Assembly (NCBI RefSeq): GCF_006265095.1
Contig: NZ_VCNK01000009.1
Span: forward strand, 1 to 64,000
From: Phaeobacter sp. B1627
GTDB taxonomy: Bacteria; Pseudomonadota; Alphaproteobacteria; Rhodobacterales; Rhodobacteraceae
Reading direction: 5' to 3'
Length of the DNA stretch: 64,000 bases
Part shown: positions 54,237-62,261 of the stretch, in pieces
How the letters are laid out: every line of letters begins with the position of its first letter
Position numbering within the stretch: position 1 is the first letter of the stretch
Position numbers and translations under genes: made by a program
The notes under the pieces: generated by a model
Database searches by the model: none
The model's input: only the letters and a program-made list of their open reading frames with translations
What the model was told of the DNA's origin: nothing

Positions 54237-55459
54237 GATTTCACACGCTTGTCGCGCGCCGCAAGCAGTTTCAGGCGCAGCGCGTTCAGCTGAATAAATC
54301 CGGCAGCATCCTTTTGATCGTAGGCACCTGCGTCTTCTTCAAAGGTAACGTGAGCCTCGGAATAAAGCGAGTGATCGGACCAGCGCCCAACTGTCTTGGC
54401 GGATCCTTTATAGAGCTTCAGGCGGACCGTACCGGTGACATGTTCCTGACTCTTGTCGATCAGCGCCTGCAGCATCTCGCGTTCGGGCGAATACCAGAAC
54501 CCGTTGTAGATCAGCTCGGCATAGCGCGGCATGATCGAATCTTTCAGGTGCCCTGCGCCGCTGTCGAGAGTGATCTGTTCAATGCCGCGGTGGGCTTCGA
54601 GCAGGATGTCACCGCCAGGCGTTTCATAGATGCCACGGGATTTCATGCCGACAAAGCGGTTCTCGACGAAATCCAGTCGGCCAATGCCGTGCTTGCGGCC
54701 ATATTCGTTCAGCTGTGTCAGGATCGTCGCCGGGCTCAGCGCCTCGCCGTTGATCGCCACCGCGTCGCCTTTTTCAAAGGTGATCTCGATGAACTCCGGC
54801 TCGTTCGGCGCATCCTCGGGGTTGACGGTCCGCTGATAGACGTAGTCCGGCGCCATTTCGGCCGGATCTTCCAGAACCTTGCCCTCGGACGAGGTATGCA
54901 GAAGGTTGGCATCGACCGAGAATGGTGCCTCGCCGCGCTTGTCCTTCGCGATCGGAATCTGGTTTGCTTCGGCAAATTCAAGCAGTTTCGTGCGCGATGA
55001 CAGATCCCACTCGCGCCATGGCGCGATCACTTTGATGTCGGGGTTCAAAGCATAGGCCGACAGTTCGAACCGCACCTGATCATTGCCTTTGCCGGTGGCC
55101 CCATGTGACACCGCATCGGCGCCGGTGGCTGCGGCGATCTCGACCAGGCGTTTGGAAATCAGCGGCCGTGCGATCGATGTGCCCAGAAGGTAAAGCCCCT
55201 CATAGACCGCATTGGCGCGAAACATCGGGAAAACGAAGTCGCGGACAAATTCCTCGCGAATATCCTCGATAAAGATATTCTCCGGCTTGATGCCAAGCAG
55301 CTCTGCCTTTTTTCGTGCCGGCTCCAGTTCCTCGCCCTGACCGAGATCGGCCGTAAAGGTGATAACCTCGCAGCCGTATTCGGTCTGCAGCCATTTCAGG
55401 ATGATCGAGGTATCAAGGCCACCGGAGTAGGCCAACACAACTTTCTTGGGCGCGGACAT
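54233..55459 (-). CDS. argG: Argininosuccinate synthase
   Basis: ATP-dependent condensation of citrulline and aspartate in arginine synthesis. The product has 408 residues with the N-type ATP pyrophosphatase loop [35 protein letters not shown], and [16 protein letters not shown]. It is divergent from ilvA. The 300-base gap (55460-55759) must hold both promoters, but I could not pick out reliable -35/-10 pairs or an arginine operator. Confidence 0.98.
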   Translation of the reverse strand: MSAPKKVVLAYSGGLDTSIILKWLQTEYGCEVITFTADLGQGEELEPARKKAELLGIKPENIFIEDIREEFVRDFVFPMFRANAVYEGLYLLGTSIARPLISKRLVEIAAATGADAVSHGATGKGNDQVRFELSAYALNPDIKVIAPWREWDLSSRTKLLEFAEANQIPIAKDKRGEAPFSVDANLLHTSSEGKVLEDPAEMAPDYVYQRTVNPEDAPNEPEFIEITFEKGDAVAINGEALSPATILTQLNEYGRKHGIGRLDFVENRFVGMKSRGIYETPGGDILLEAHRGIEQITLDSGAGHLKDSIMPRYAELIYNGFWYSPEREMLQALIDKSQEHVTGTVRLKLYKGSAKTVGRWSDHSLYSEAHVTFEEDAGAYDQKDAAGFIQLNALRLKLLAARDKRVKS

Positions 55460-55759
55460 GGGTTTTCCTCTTGGTCAGAACGTCAAGCGCCCTAGCTCGT
55501 TTTGCGCCTGAGCGCAAGTTATTAGGGGATTTGGACAGTCGCAGTGCCGTTTCGGTCAACCGAATTCTGATCCAAGTTTTCGCTATGTTCCACCCAGCGA
55601 CAAGGCGCCTGCCTCCGGGGGCCTTTGGCAATGTGGGATGCGGTTGTCGGGAGCGGTTGCAATCGCCGTTGTGTCTGCACGGTGATTTCGGCCGGATTTC
55701 CGCGTTTCTCCTGATGCCTGCCCCTTGCCTTGGGCGCGGTCATCGGCCACCTAGGCTGC

Positions 55760-56986
55760 ATGACCAATTTTCGGACCCAGGCCAAGGCGGCCGAGGCGGC
55801 GATGCGCGATGTCTTCCCGCCCACGCCGCTGCAGAAAAATGAACTTTTGTCCCACCGGTTTGGCGCGGACATATACCTCAAGCGTGAGGATTTGAGCCCG
55901 GTTCGATCCTACAAGATCCGTGGTGCTCTGAACGCTATGCGCAAACAGGCAGGCAAGGATCTGTTTGTATGTGCCTCCGCGGGCAATCATGCGCAGGGCA
56001 TGGCCTACATGTGCCGGCAGATGGGAAAGCGCGGCGTGATATTCATGCCGGTGACCACGCCACAGCAAAAGATCCAGAAGACGCGGATGTTTGGCGGTGA
56101 GAATATCGAAATCCACCTTGTTGGGGACTATTTTGACGTCACACTCGCCGCTGCACAGCAGTGGTGCGCAGAGGAAGGCGGGTATTTCCTGTCGCCCTTC
56201 GATGATGCGGATGTCATCGAGGGCCAGGCGTCAATTGCGGTGGAAATCGAAGATCAGCTCGGTCGTGCGCCGGATCATATTGTTCTGCCGGTGGGCGGAG
56301 GCGGGATGTCCTCGGGGGTTGCGACATATTTCGGCGATGAGGTTCATGCGCTGTTTGTGGAACCCAAAGGCGGCGCTTGTCTGCGGGCCGCCCTGGAAGC
56401 AGGGCACCCGGTTGCCTTGCCCCGTGTGGATACTTTTGTCGATGGTGCTGCGGTGGGACGTATCGGCGCTCTGCCCTTCGATCTCTTGCAGGACGTTCCG
56501 TTGCCGGATGTCCTGTCGATCGAGGAAGACCGGATTTGCACAACGATTCTCGAGATGCTCAACGTCGAAGGCATCGTATTGGAGCCCGCAGGGGCGCTGG
56601 CGGTCGAGGCGCTGGGCGACCTGCGGACGTGGATCAAGGGCAAGACGGTTGTTTGCATCACATCCGGCGGGAATTTTGATTTCGAACGGCTGCCAGAGGT
56701 CAAGGAGCGTGCGCAGCGCTATTCCGGGGTGAAGAAATACTTCTTACTGCGACTGCCCCAACGCCCCGGCGCGTTGAAGGAGTTCCTCAATATTCTTGGC
56801 CCTGAGGATGATATTGCGAGATTTGAATATATGAAGAAATCCGCGCGAAATTTCGGGTCCGTATTGATCGGGATAGAAACGAAAAAACCAGAGAATTTCG
56901 CGCCGCTCTTTGAACAGCTTGATGCGGCCGGATTCACCTATACGGACATAACCAGCGATGAAACACTGGCGCAATTTGTCATTTAG
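55760..56986 (+). CDS. ilvA: Threonine ammonia-lyase (IlvA type)
   Basis: PLP-dependent deamination of threonine to 2-oxobutanoate, the first step to isoleucine. The product has 408 residues with PLP-lysine motif SPVRSYKIRGALNAM, the glycine-rich LPVGGGGMSSGVATYF and a single ACT-like C-terminal domain (KKYFLLRLPQRPGALKEFL), shorter than the two-ACT E. coli enzyme. ATG 55760 gives the natural start MTNFRTQAKAAEAAM. It is convergent with the Hpt gene, with 11 bases between stops. Confidence 0.94.
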   Translation: MTNFRTQAKAAEAAMRDVFPPTPLQKNELLSHRFGADIYLKREDLSPVRSYKIRGALNAMRKQAGKDLFVCASAGNHAQGMAYMCRQMGKRGVIFMPVTTPQQKIQKTRMFGGENIEIHLVGDYFDVTLAAAQQWCAEEGGYFLSPFDDADVIEGQASIAVEIEDQLGRAPDHIVLPVGGGGMSSGVATYFGDEVHALFVEPKGGACLRAALEAGHPVALPRVDTFVDGAAVGRIGALPFDLLQDVPLPDVLSIEEDRICTTILEMLNVEGIVLEPAGALAVEALGDLRTWIKGKTVVCITSGGNFDFERLPEVKERAQRYSGVKKYFLLRLPQRPGALKEFLNILGPEDDIARFEYMKKSARNFGSVLIGIETKKPENFAPLFEQLDAAGFTYTDITSDETLAQFVI

Positions 56987-56997
56987 GAGGGCTTCTG

Positions 56998-57321
56998 TCA
57001 GGCCTTGGAGGTGACCTCGGACAGGAACGCGGCCTTGGATTGAGCGTAGCAGCCAATTATTCCGCTCAGATTGACGTCACCTGATTTTCCACTGGCGGCC
57101 AACCGCTCGCCCTCCAGGCACTTCGTTGAAAAGTCTTGAAAACCAAGGTTCAGGGCACTGCCTTTGAGAAAGTGCAGATCCTGCGCCAGCTGAGACCGGT
57201 CGTCTGTGGCAAGCTTCTCGATGACTTCTTCTACTTCCTCCAGGAACAGTTCAATGACTTCTTCAAAGCCGTCTTCCCCAACTTCTTGCTTCAGTTCGCG
57301 TACATGCGGCCAGTTGATCAT
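56998..57321 (-). CDS. Histidine phosphotransfer (Hpt) domain protein
   Basis: A 107-residue stand-alone Hpt domain. The phospho-His is in LAQDLHFLKGSALNLGFQDF, preceded by an acidic helix (EVIELFLEEVEEVIEKLA). Such proteins relay phosphate between a kinase and response regulators. It is divergent from a REC-PP2C gene across about 210 bases, with no histidine kinase nearby, so the kinase must be encoded elsewhere. A link between the two divergent genes is inferred from position only. Confidence 0.9.
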   Translation of the reverse strand: MINWPHVRELKQEVGEDGFEEVIELFLEEVEEVIEKLATDDRSQLAQDLHFLKGSALNLGFQDFSTKCLEGERLAASGKSGDVNLSGIIGCYAQSKAAFLSEVTSKA

Positions 57322-57533
57322 TGCCTTCGTCCATTATTCTTTAGGAGACATGGTATGTTGTATGTCAAAGCCAGTAAAAGTGTAGTAAAGGAAAAAAACT
57401 AGGCTAAATCTTTATTCTTCATCAGCTATTAAGTTGAACAAGTGTTTTCTAAGCAGGTCACAAGGGGACACGCCGCGTTAATGAGGGATTGTCGGTGCTG
57501 CCAGAGCATTCAATTGAAGGCGAAGATTTGCCT

Positions 57534-58766
57534 ATGAGCGGATCCATACGACGCGTGCTGGTTGTTGACGACAGCCGCTTGCAGCGCCGTATTCTCGTGG
57601 CTTCACTCAAGAAGTGGGGTTTTGAAGTCGTCGAAGCCGAAGGGGGCGAGGAGGCGATTGAGATATGCCGTGCTGACCCGCCTGATCTGATCCTGAGCGA
57701 CTGGATGATGCCAGGCATGAACGGTATCGAATTCTGCCGCGCCTTCCGGGCCGAGGCCAACGAATCCTACAGCTATTTCATCCTTCTGACCTCAAAGAGC
57801 GAGAAAAATGAAATCGCTGAAGGGCTTGACGCGGGTGCAGATGATTTTCTGACCAAGCCCGTGAGCTCCGACGAGTTGAGGGCGCGTATCTCCGCAGGCG
57901 AGCGAATTTTACGCATGCAGCGGGAGCTTTTCGAGAAGAACAGGATTGTTTCTGAAACGCTGGGCGAGTTGCAGACGGTCTATGACGCCATCGACAAGGA
58001 TCTGATCCAGGCGCGGAAGATACAGGAATCACTCGTTCCCGAGCTGAGCCGCGCGTTTGGAAAGTCCGAGGTGAACCTGCTGTTAAAGCCCTGCGGGCAC
58101 ATAGGCGGTGATCTGGTGGGCATGTTCTCGCCCGGGGTCAATCGTATCGGGTTTTACTCCATCGACGTGTCCGGCCATGGCATCACATCCGCGATGATGA
58201 CGGCGCGGCTGGGGGGCTATCTCTCCTCGACATATTTTGACCAGAACGTGGGTATGGAGAAGAAATTCAACCGCTTTTATGCCCTGCGTCCGCCGGAAGA
58301 GGTAGCCAGCGTGCTGAACGCGCGGTTGATTGCCGACGCGGGAATCGAAGAATATTTCACGATGGCCTATTGCATCGCCGACCTCCGCACCGGTGTGATC
58401 AAAATGGTTCAGGCCGGTCATCCCCATCCGCTCCTGCTGCGGGCGGACGGGTCGATGGAATTCATCGGCAAGGGTGGCGTCCCGGTCGGGCTTGTGCCGG
58501 ATATCGGCTATGATCAGGAAGAATTTGTCATGGAGAAGGGCGACCGTCTGCTGCTTTATTCTGACGGTTTCACCGAGGCACATCTTAAAGACGGCTCAAT
58601 GCTCGACACTGAAGGTCTGGTCAATTTGGTAGAGCGCTGCAACCGCAATCAAAGCGGCAAGGCGTTCCTTGACGAGTTGTACCAAAATCTGACCGACGTC
58701 ATGGGCGACGACAAAGGGCTGGAAGATGATATTTCCGCCACGCTGTTCGAATTCCAGGGACCCTGA
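57534..58766 (+). CDS. rbaY: Response regulator with PP2C/SpoIIE phosphatase output, RbaY-like
   Basis: The product has 410 residues. The receiver domain (about 5-125) has VLVVDDSRLQ, phospho-Asp in LILSDWMMPGMNG and LTKPVSSDEL. A coiled-coil linker leads to the SpoIIE/PP2C domain (about 180-405) with GHIGGDLVGMF, DVSGHGITSAMMTARLGGYL, QAGHPHPLLL and LLLYSDGFTEA. This is the layout of RbaY, the phosphatase of the RbaVWY partner-switching system that affects gene transfer agent production in R. capsulatus. No RbaV (anti-anti-sigma) or RbaW (anti-sigma kinase) is in the window. ATG 57534 is used; an upstream TTG at 57489 cannot be excluded. Confidence 0.82.
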   Translation: MSGSIRRVLVVDDSRLQRRILVASLKKWGFEVVEAEGGEEAIEICRADPPDLILSDWMMPGMNGIEFCRAFRAEANESYSYFILLTSKSEKNEIAEGLDAGADDFLTKPVSSDELRARISAGERILRMQRELFEKNRIVSETLGELQTVYDAIDKDLIQARKIQESLVPELSRAFGKSEVNLLLKPCGHIGGDLVGMFSPGVNRIGFYSIDVSGHGITSAMMTARLGGYLSSTYFDQNVGMEKKFNRFYALRPPEEVASVLNARLIADAGIEEYFTMAYCIADLRTGVIKMVQAGHPHPLLLRADGSMEFIGKGGVPVGLVPDIGYDQEEFVMEKGDRLLLYSDGFTEAHLKDGSMLDTEGLVNLVERCNRNQSGKAFLDELYQNLTDVMGDDKGLEDDISATLFEFQGP

Positions 58767-58785
58767 CTCTGCCGGTGAACGCGCC

Positions 58786-59229
58786 CTACACTTGGCGCGC
58801 CAGCAGCCGCGCAAAATGCTGATCGCCAGTATTGCCCAGCACCTGCGCAGCCTTTTGAACCGGTAGCCAAATCGCCCGGTGGTCTTTTTCAATCGGCTCT
58901 CCGAGACATAGAACCGCGCGTGCCACATAAATATGGCAGATCTTCTCGGCCCAAAGATCGTATTCCGGCATAAAGACGTATCGCCGGAAGGCGCCAATCC
59001 GGCGCGGGTTTGCAATCTTCCAGCCGGTTTCCTCGTGTACCTCCCGGAAGAGCGCGCGACGGGGCGATTCGCCAGGATCAATGCCGCCACCAGGAAGCTG
59101 GATATCCGGGTTCAGCTCATATTGACTGGTCAGGAGTATTCTCCCGCCCCTTGGCAACAGGGCATATGCGCCCGGGCGCAATCGATAGCGCTGATCTGCA
59201 CGTGGTGGTTCTCCGAAACGTCTGATCAC
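58786..59229 (-). CDS. NUDIX hydrolase
   Basis: A 147-residue protein with the Nudix box GGIDPGESPRRALFREVHEETGW (in part), and an upstream ALLPRGGRILLTSQYELNP strand pair. Substrate unknown. I place the start at GTG 59229, giving VIRRFGEPPRADQ, because AAAGGGG lies 7 bases upstream. The in-frame ATGs at 59259 and 59307 have no usable site, and the latter overlaps the hslO ATG. It is divergent from hslO across a 76-base promoter region. Confidence 0.85.
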   Translation of the reverse strand: MIRRFGEPPRADQRYRLRPGAYALLPRGGRILLTSQYELNPDIQLPGGGIDPGESPRRALFREVHEETGWKIANPRRIGAFRRYVFMPEYDLWAEKICHIYVARAVLCLGEPIEKDHRAIWLPVQKAAQVLGNTGDQHFARLLARQV

Positions 59230-59305
59230 CGGCTGCCCCTTTCCTCTGCGACCCAACATCCTATATAGCGTCGGTATGCCAATAGCCGGCCCGTAAGGAA
59301 ACCCC

Positions 59306-60283
59306 ATGACACTTGGTTCAAAAATCGCGTGGGACGATACCGTCCTGCCCTTTCAACTCGATGCATCTGATATGCGCGGTCGCGTCGCGCGACTGGACGG
59401 GGTGTTGGATGGCGTTCTGGAGCAACATACCTATCCGGCCGCGGTCGAAGCGCTGGTGGCGGAGATGACGCTGCTGACCGCATTGATCGGCCAGACCATG
59501 AGCTTGCGGTGGAAGCTGTCCTTGCAGGTGCAGTCAAAAGGGGCTGTGCGGATGATTGCGACGGACTACTACGCCCCGGAAAAAGAAGGCGATGCCGCAC
59601 GGATCCGAGCCTATGCCAGTTTCGATGCAGATCGTGTCACGGAGGGTGCTCCGTTCGAGCAGGTTGGAGAGGGCTATTTCGCAATCCTGATCGACCAGGG
59701 CGAAGGAACGCAGCCGTATCAAGGGATCACCCCTCTGTCCGAAACCTCTCTATCCGATTGTGCAGAAGCCTATTTTGCACAATCTGAGCAGCTTCCGACG
59801 CGGTTTCAGCTGAGTTTTGGCAAGTCGTCCGAACCGGGCAAGCAGGAAAGCTGGCGCGCCGGTGGGGTCATGTTGCAGCACATGCCCAAAGCATCCCCCT
59901 TCGCCGCGAAAAGCGACGGGTCGGGTGATGTGCTGAAGGCGGCTGATCTCCTCTCTGACGATGAAGAAGAAAACTGGAACCGGGTCAATATGCTGTTGGC
60001 AACAGTGGAGGAGCTCGAACTGATCGGACCCTCGGTGTCACCGACTGAGCTCCTGTTGCGGTTGTTTCACGAGGAACAGCCCCGCGTGTATGATGCGCAA
60101 TCGGTGCGGTTTGGATGCACCTGCTCCGAAGAGCGCGTGCGCCAGAGCTTGTCGATCTATTCCGCCAAGGACATAGGAACGATGACCACGGACGAGGGGC
60201 GGGTCACCGCAGACTGTCAGTTTTGCGGCGCGCACTATGATTTGGACCCGGCCTCCGTAGGCTTCGAGGCCAATAGGGAATAA
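59306..60283 (+). CDS. hslO: Redox-regulated chaperone Hsp33
   Basis: A holdase activated by oxidative unfolding. The product has 325 residues: an N-terminal domain with LTALIGQTMSLRWKLSLQVQ, and the C-terminal zinc centre with FGCTCSEERV and CQFCGAHYD (CxC and CxxC), all four Cys present. A CCTATAT sequence about 50 bases before the ATG resembles an RpoH -10, but no good CTTG lies at the right distance. nudL-like follows after four bases. Confidence 0.95.
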   Translation: MTLGSKIAWDDTVLPFQLDASDMRGRVARLDGVLDGVLEQHTYPAAVEALVAEMTLLTALIGQTMSLRWKLSLQVQSKGAVRMIATDYYAPEKEGDAARIRAYASFDADRVTEGAPFEQVGEGYFAILIDQGEGTQPYQGITPLSETSLSDCAEAYFAQSEQLPTRFQLSFGKSSEPGKQESWRAGGVMLQHMPKASPFAAKSDGSGDVLKAADLLSDDEEENWNRVNMLLATVEELELIGPSVSPTELLLRLFHEEQPRVYDAQSVRFGCTCSEERVRQSLSIYSAKDIGTMTTDEGRVTADCQFCGAHYDLDPASVGFEANRE

Positions 60284-60287
60284 CACC

Positions 60288-60890
60288 GTGTCGGCGCTCG
60301 CGGATAAAATTGCCGAAGCGCTGTCGCGCAGCACCTGGGAGACGTCGGACTTTGATTTGAACCCGGAAACCCGGCTTGATGCGGGGTGCAAATTGCGTCC
60401 CGCAGGCGTATTGCTTGGTATCGAAACCTTCGGACAGAGGCCCGAGGTGCTGCTGACCAAGCGGTCCTCCGCTTTGAAGCACCATCCGGGCCAGATTGCG
60501 TTTCCAGGTGGCAAGGTCGATCCCACTGACGAGGACGCAACCGCGGCTGCTCTGCGCGAGGCCTGGGAAGAAGTGGCTCTGCCATGCGATCGAACGCGTA
60601 TTCTCGGTCAATTGCCGCAACATGAGACGGTGACAGGCTTTCGGGTCACCCCCATTGTCGCCTTGATTGAGCGCCCGTTCGAGAGCCGGTCGGAGATCGG
60701 TGAAGTCGCCGAGGTTTTCCGGGTGCCTCTTGACCATGTGCTGGATATATCGCGGTATCAGGTTCAGTCCCGCATATGGCGGGGGAGTCGGCGATACTAT
60801 TTTACCGTGCCGTTCGGGCCCTATTATGTGTGGGGGGCGACTGCCCGCATGTTGCGGGGGTTTGCTGCCGCAATGGATCCGCGACAATGA
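60288..60890 (+). CDS. CoA pyrophosphatase-type NUDIX hydrolase
   Basis: A 200-residue protein of the NudL/CoAse group. It combines LTKRSSALKHHPGQIAFPGG, the UPF0035 motif, with the Nudix box GKVDPTDEDATAAALREAWE. These enzymes hydrolyse CoA and its esters to 4'-phosphopantetheine and 3',5'-ADP. It starts with GTG at 60288, four bases after hslO, and overlaps cca (ATGA). Confidence 0.92.
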   Translation: MSALADKIAEALSRSTWETSDFDLNPETRLDAGCKLRPAGVLLGIETFGQRPEVLLTKRSSALKHHPGQIAFPGGKVDPTDEDATAAALREAWEEVALPCDRTRILGQLPQHETVTGFRVTPIVALIERPFESRSEIGEVAEVFRVPLDHVLDISRYQVQSRIWRGSRRYYFTVPFGPYYVWGATARMLRGFAAAMDPRQ

Positions 60891-62041
60891 AAATAAATCA
60901 ACCCTGGATTGATGCCGCGCCCACGCGGGCGGTCTGTGATGCGATGGCGTTCGGCGGGGCGGAGATCTATTTCGTGGGCGGCTGTGTGCGGAACGCCCTG
61001 TTGAATGTGGCAGTTTCAGATCTGGATCTGGCGACCAGCCTGTCGCCGCAGGAGGTGGTCGAACGTGCAGAGCATGCAGGGCTGAAGGCGATCCCGACCG
61101 GCATTGAACATGGCACCGTCACGGTCGTGTCGGGCGGTATTGCGCATGAAATCACGACGTTTCGCAAGGATATCGCCACCGATGGCCGTCGTGCCGTCGT
61201 CGCGTTTGCCGAGTCGATTTCCGAAGATGCGCAGCGCCGGGATTTCACCATGAACGCGCTCTATGCCCGACCGGATGGCGAGGTTGTCGACCCGATTGGT
61301 GGCCTGGCGGATCTGCAGGCCCGGAAGGTCCGTTTTATCGGGGAAGCACGCAACCGTATCCGTGAGGATTATTTGCGAATCCTGCGGTATTTCCGATTTC
61401 ACAGCTGGTACGGCGACCCTGATACAGGGTTCGACCCGGAGGCCCTGGCTGCGATCTCTGACACAATGGATGGGTTGGATCACCTCTCGCGTGAGCGTGT
61501 CGGTGCCGAGATGATCAAGCTTCTGGCTGCGAGTGATCCGGCGCCGTCAGTTGCGGCAATGCGGCAGCTTGGCGTGCTGTCTTATGTGCTGCCTGGCGCG
61601 GATGATCGCGCACTGGCGCCTCTCATCCATCTGGAGGGCACCCTGAAGGTGCAGCCAGAGCTTCGGCTTGCTGCGCTGGGCGGAGAAAACCTGCACGTTC
61701 ATCTGCGTCTGAGCAAGGCAATGGCAGCACGGGTGGCCTTGTTTCGCGATTGCGCCGTCAGTACGGCATCGGCGGCCGAACTGGGCTATCGACACGGCGC
61801 CGACTTTGCATGGCGCGCGATGATCCTGCGAGCGGCCCTTCTTGAAACACCGCTTTCGCCCAATTTAGAGACTGACATATCCGTGGGTTCAGCCTCTGCC
61901 TTTCCCGTGGTTGCCAAAGATCTGATGCCGGATCTCTCTGGCCCTGAATTGGGGCAGGCGCTCAAGACGCTGGAAACAAAATGGATCGCTTCGGGGTTTT
62001 CAATGACGCGCAAAGAGTTGATCGACAGCTATCGCGCCTGA
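60887..62041 (+). CDS. cca: CCA tRNA nucleotidyltransferase / poly(A) polymerase family
   Basis: Adds or repairs the 3'-CCA of tRNA. The product has 384 residues of the class II family: IYFVGGCVRNALLNVAVSDL, the catalytic DLDLAT, EHGTVTVVSGGIAHEITTFR, then RRDFTMNALYA and DPIGGLADL, RIREDYLRILRYFRF. ATG at 60887 overlaps the NUDIX stop; longer in-frame starts would lie inside that gene. The 220-base gap to the ABC gene (62042-62261) holds no feature I can name. Confidence 0.95.
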   Translation: MKINQPWIDAAPTRAVCDAMAFGGAEIYFVGGCVRNALLNVAVSDLDLATSLSPQEVVERAEHAGLKAIPTGIEHGTVTVVSGGIAHEITTFRKDIATDGRRAVVAFAESISEDAQRRDFTMNALYARPDGEVVDPIGGLADLQARKVRFIGEARNRIREDYLRILRYFRFHSWYGDPDTGFDPEALAAISDTMDGLDHLSRERVGAEMIKLLAASDPAPSVAAMRQLGVLSYVLPGADDRALAPLIHLEGTLKVQPELRLAALGGENLHVHLRLSKAMAARVALFRDCAVSTASAAELGYRHGADFAWRAMILRAALLETPLSPNLETDISVGSASAFPVVAKDLMPDLSGPELGQALKTLETKWIASGFSMTRKELIDSYRA

Positions 62042-62261
62042 CTGTCAGGAAACATTCATACGCGAAGGGCGTGACAAACGCGACTTGTAGCGTTAACTCT
62101 TTTGCCTGTGGAACTCATCGGGAGAATGCAGATGTTTTGTGGGATCTGGAACGACGATTGAAGGCTGCGGCCTGATCGCGACGTGAAGAGGGGTGAGGCT
62201 CACCTCCGATCACCCATGCACATTGCATTTTTGACCTTTGCTCAATTCATGGAGCAACCGA

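Noticed and set aside
53747-55000. A 417-codon rightward frame across DUF1810 and argG
   Set aside because: It spans two well-recognised leftward genes and shows no protein-like pattern.
58780-58799. A small CGCGCC/GGCGCG hairpin between rbaY-like and the NUDIX gene as a terminator
   Set aside because: The stem is only six pairs and has no T run on either strand.
59230-59307. NUDIX start at ATG 59307 or 59259
   Set aside because: ATG 59307 shares bases with the hslO start and has no ribosome binding site, and 59259 has none either. GTG 59229 has AAAGGGG at the right spacing.
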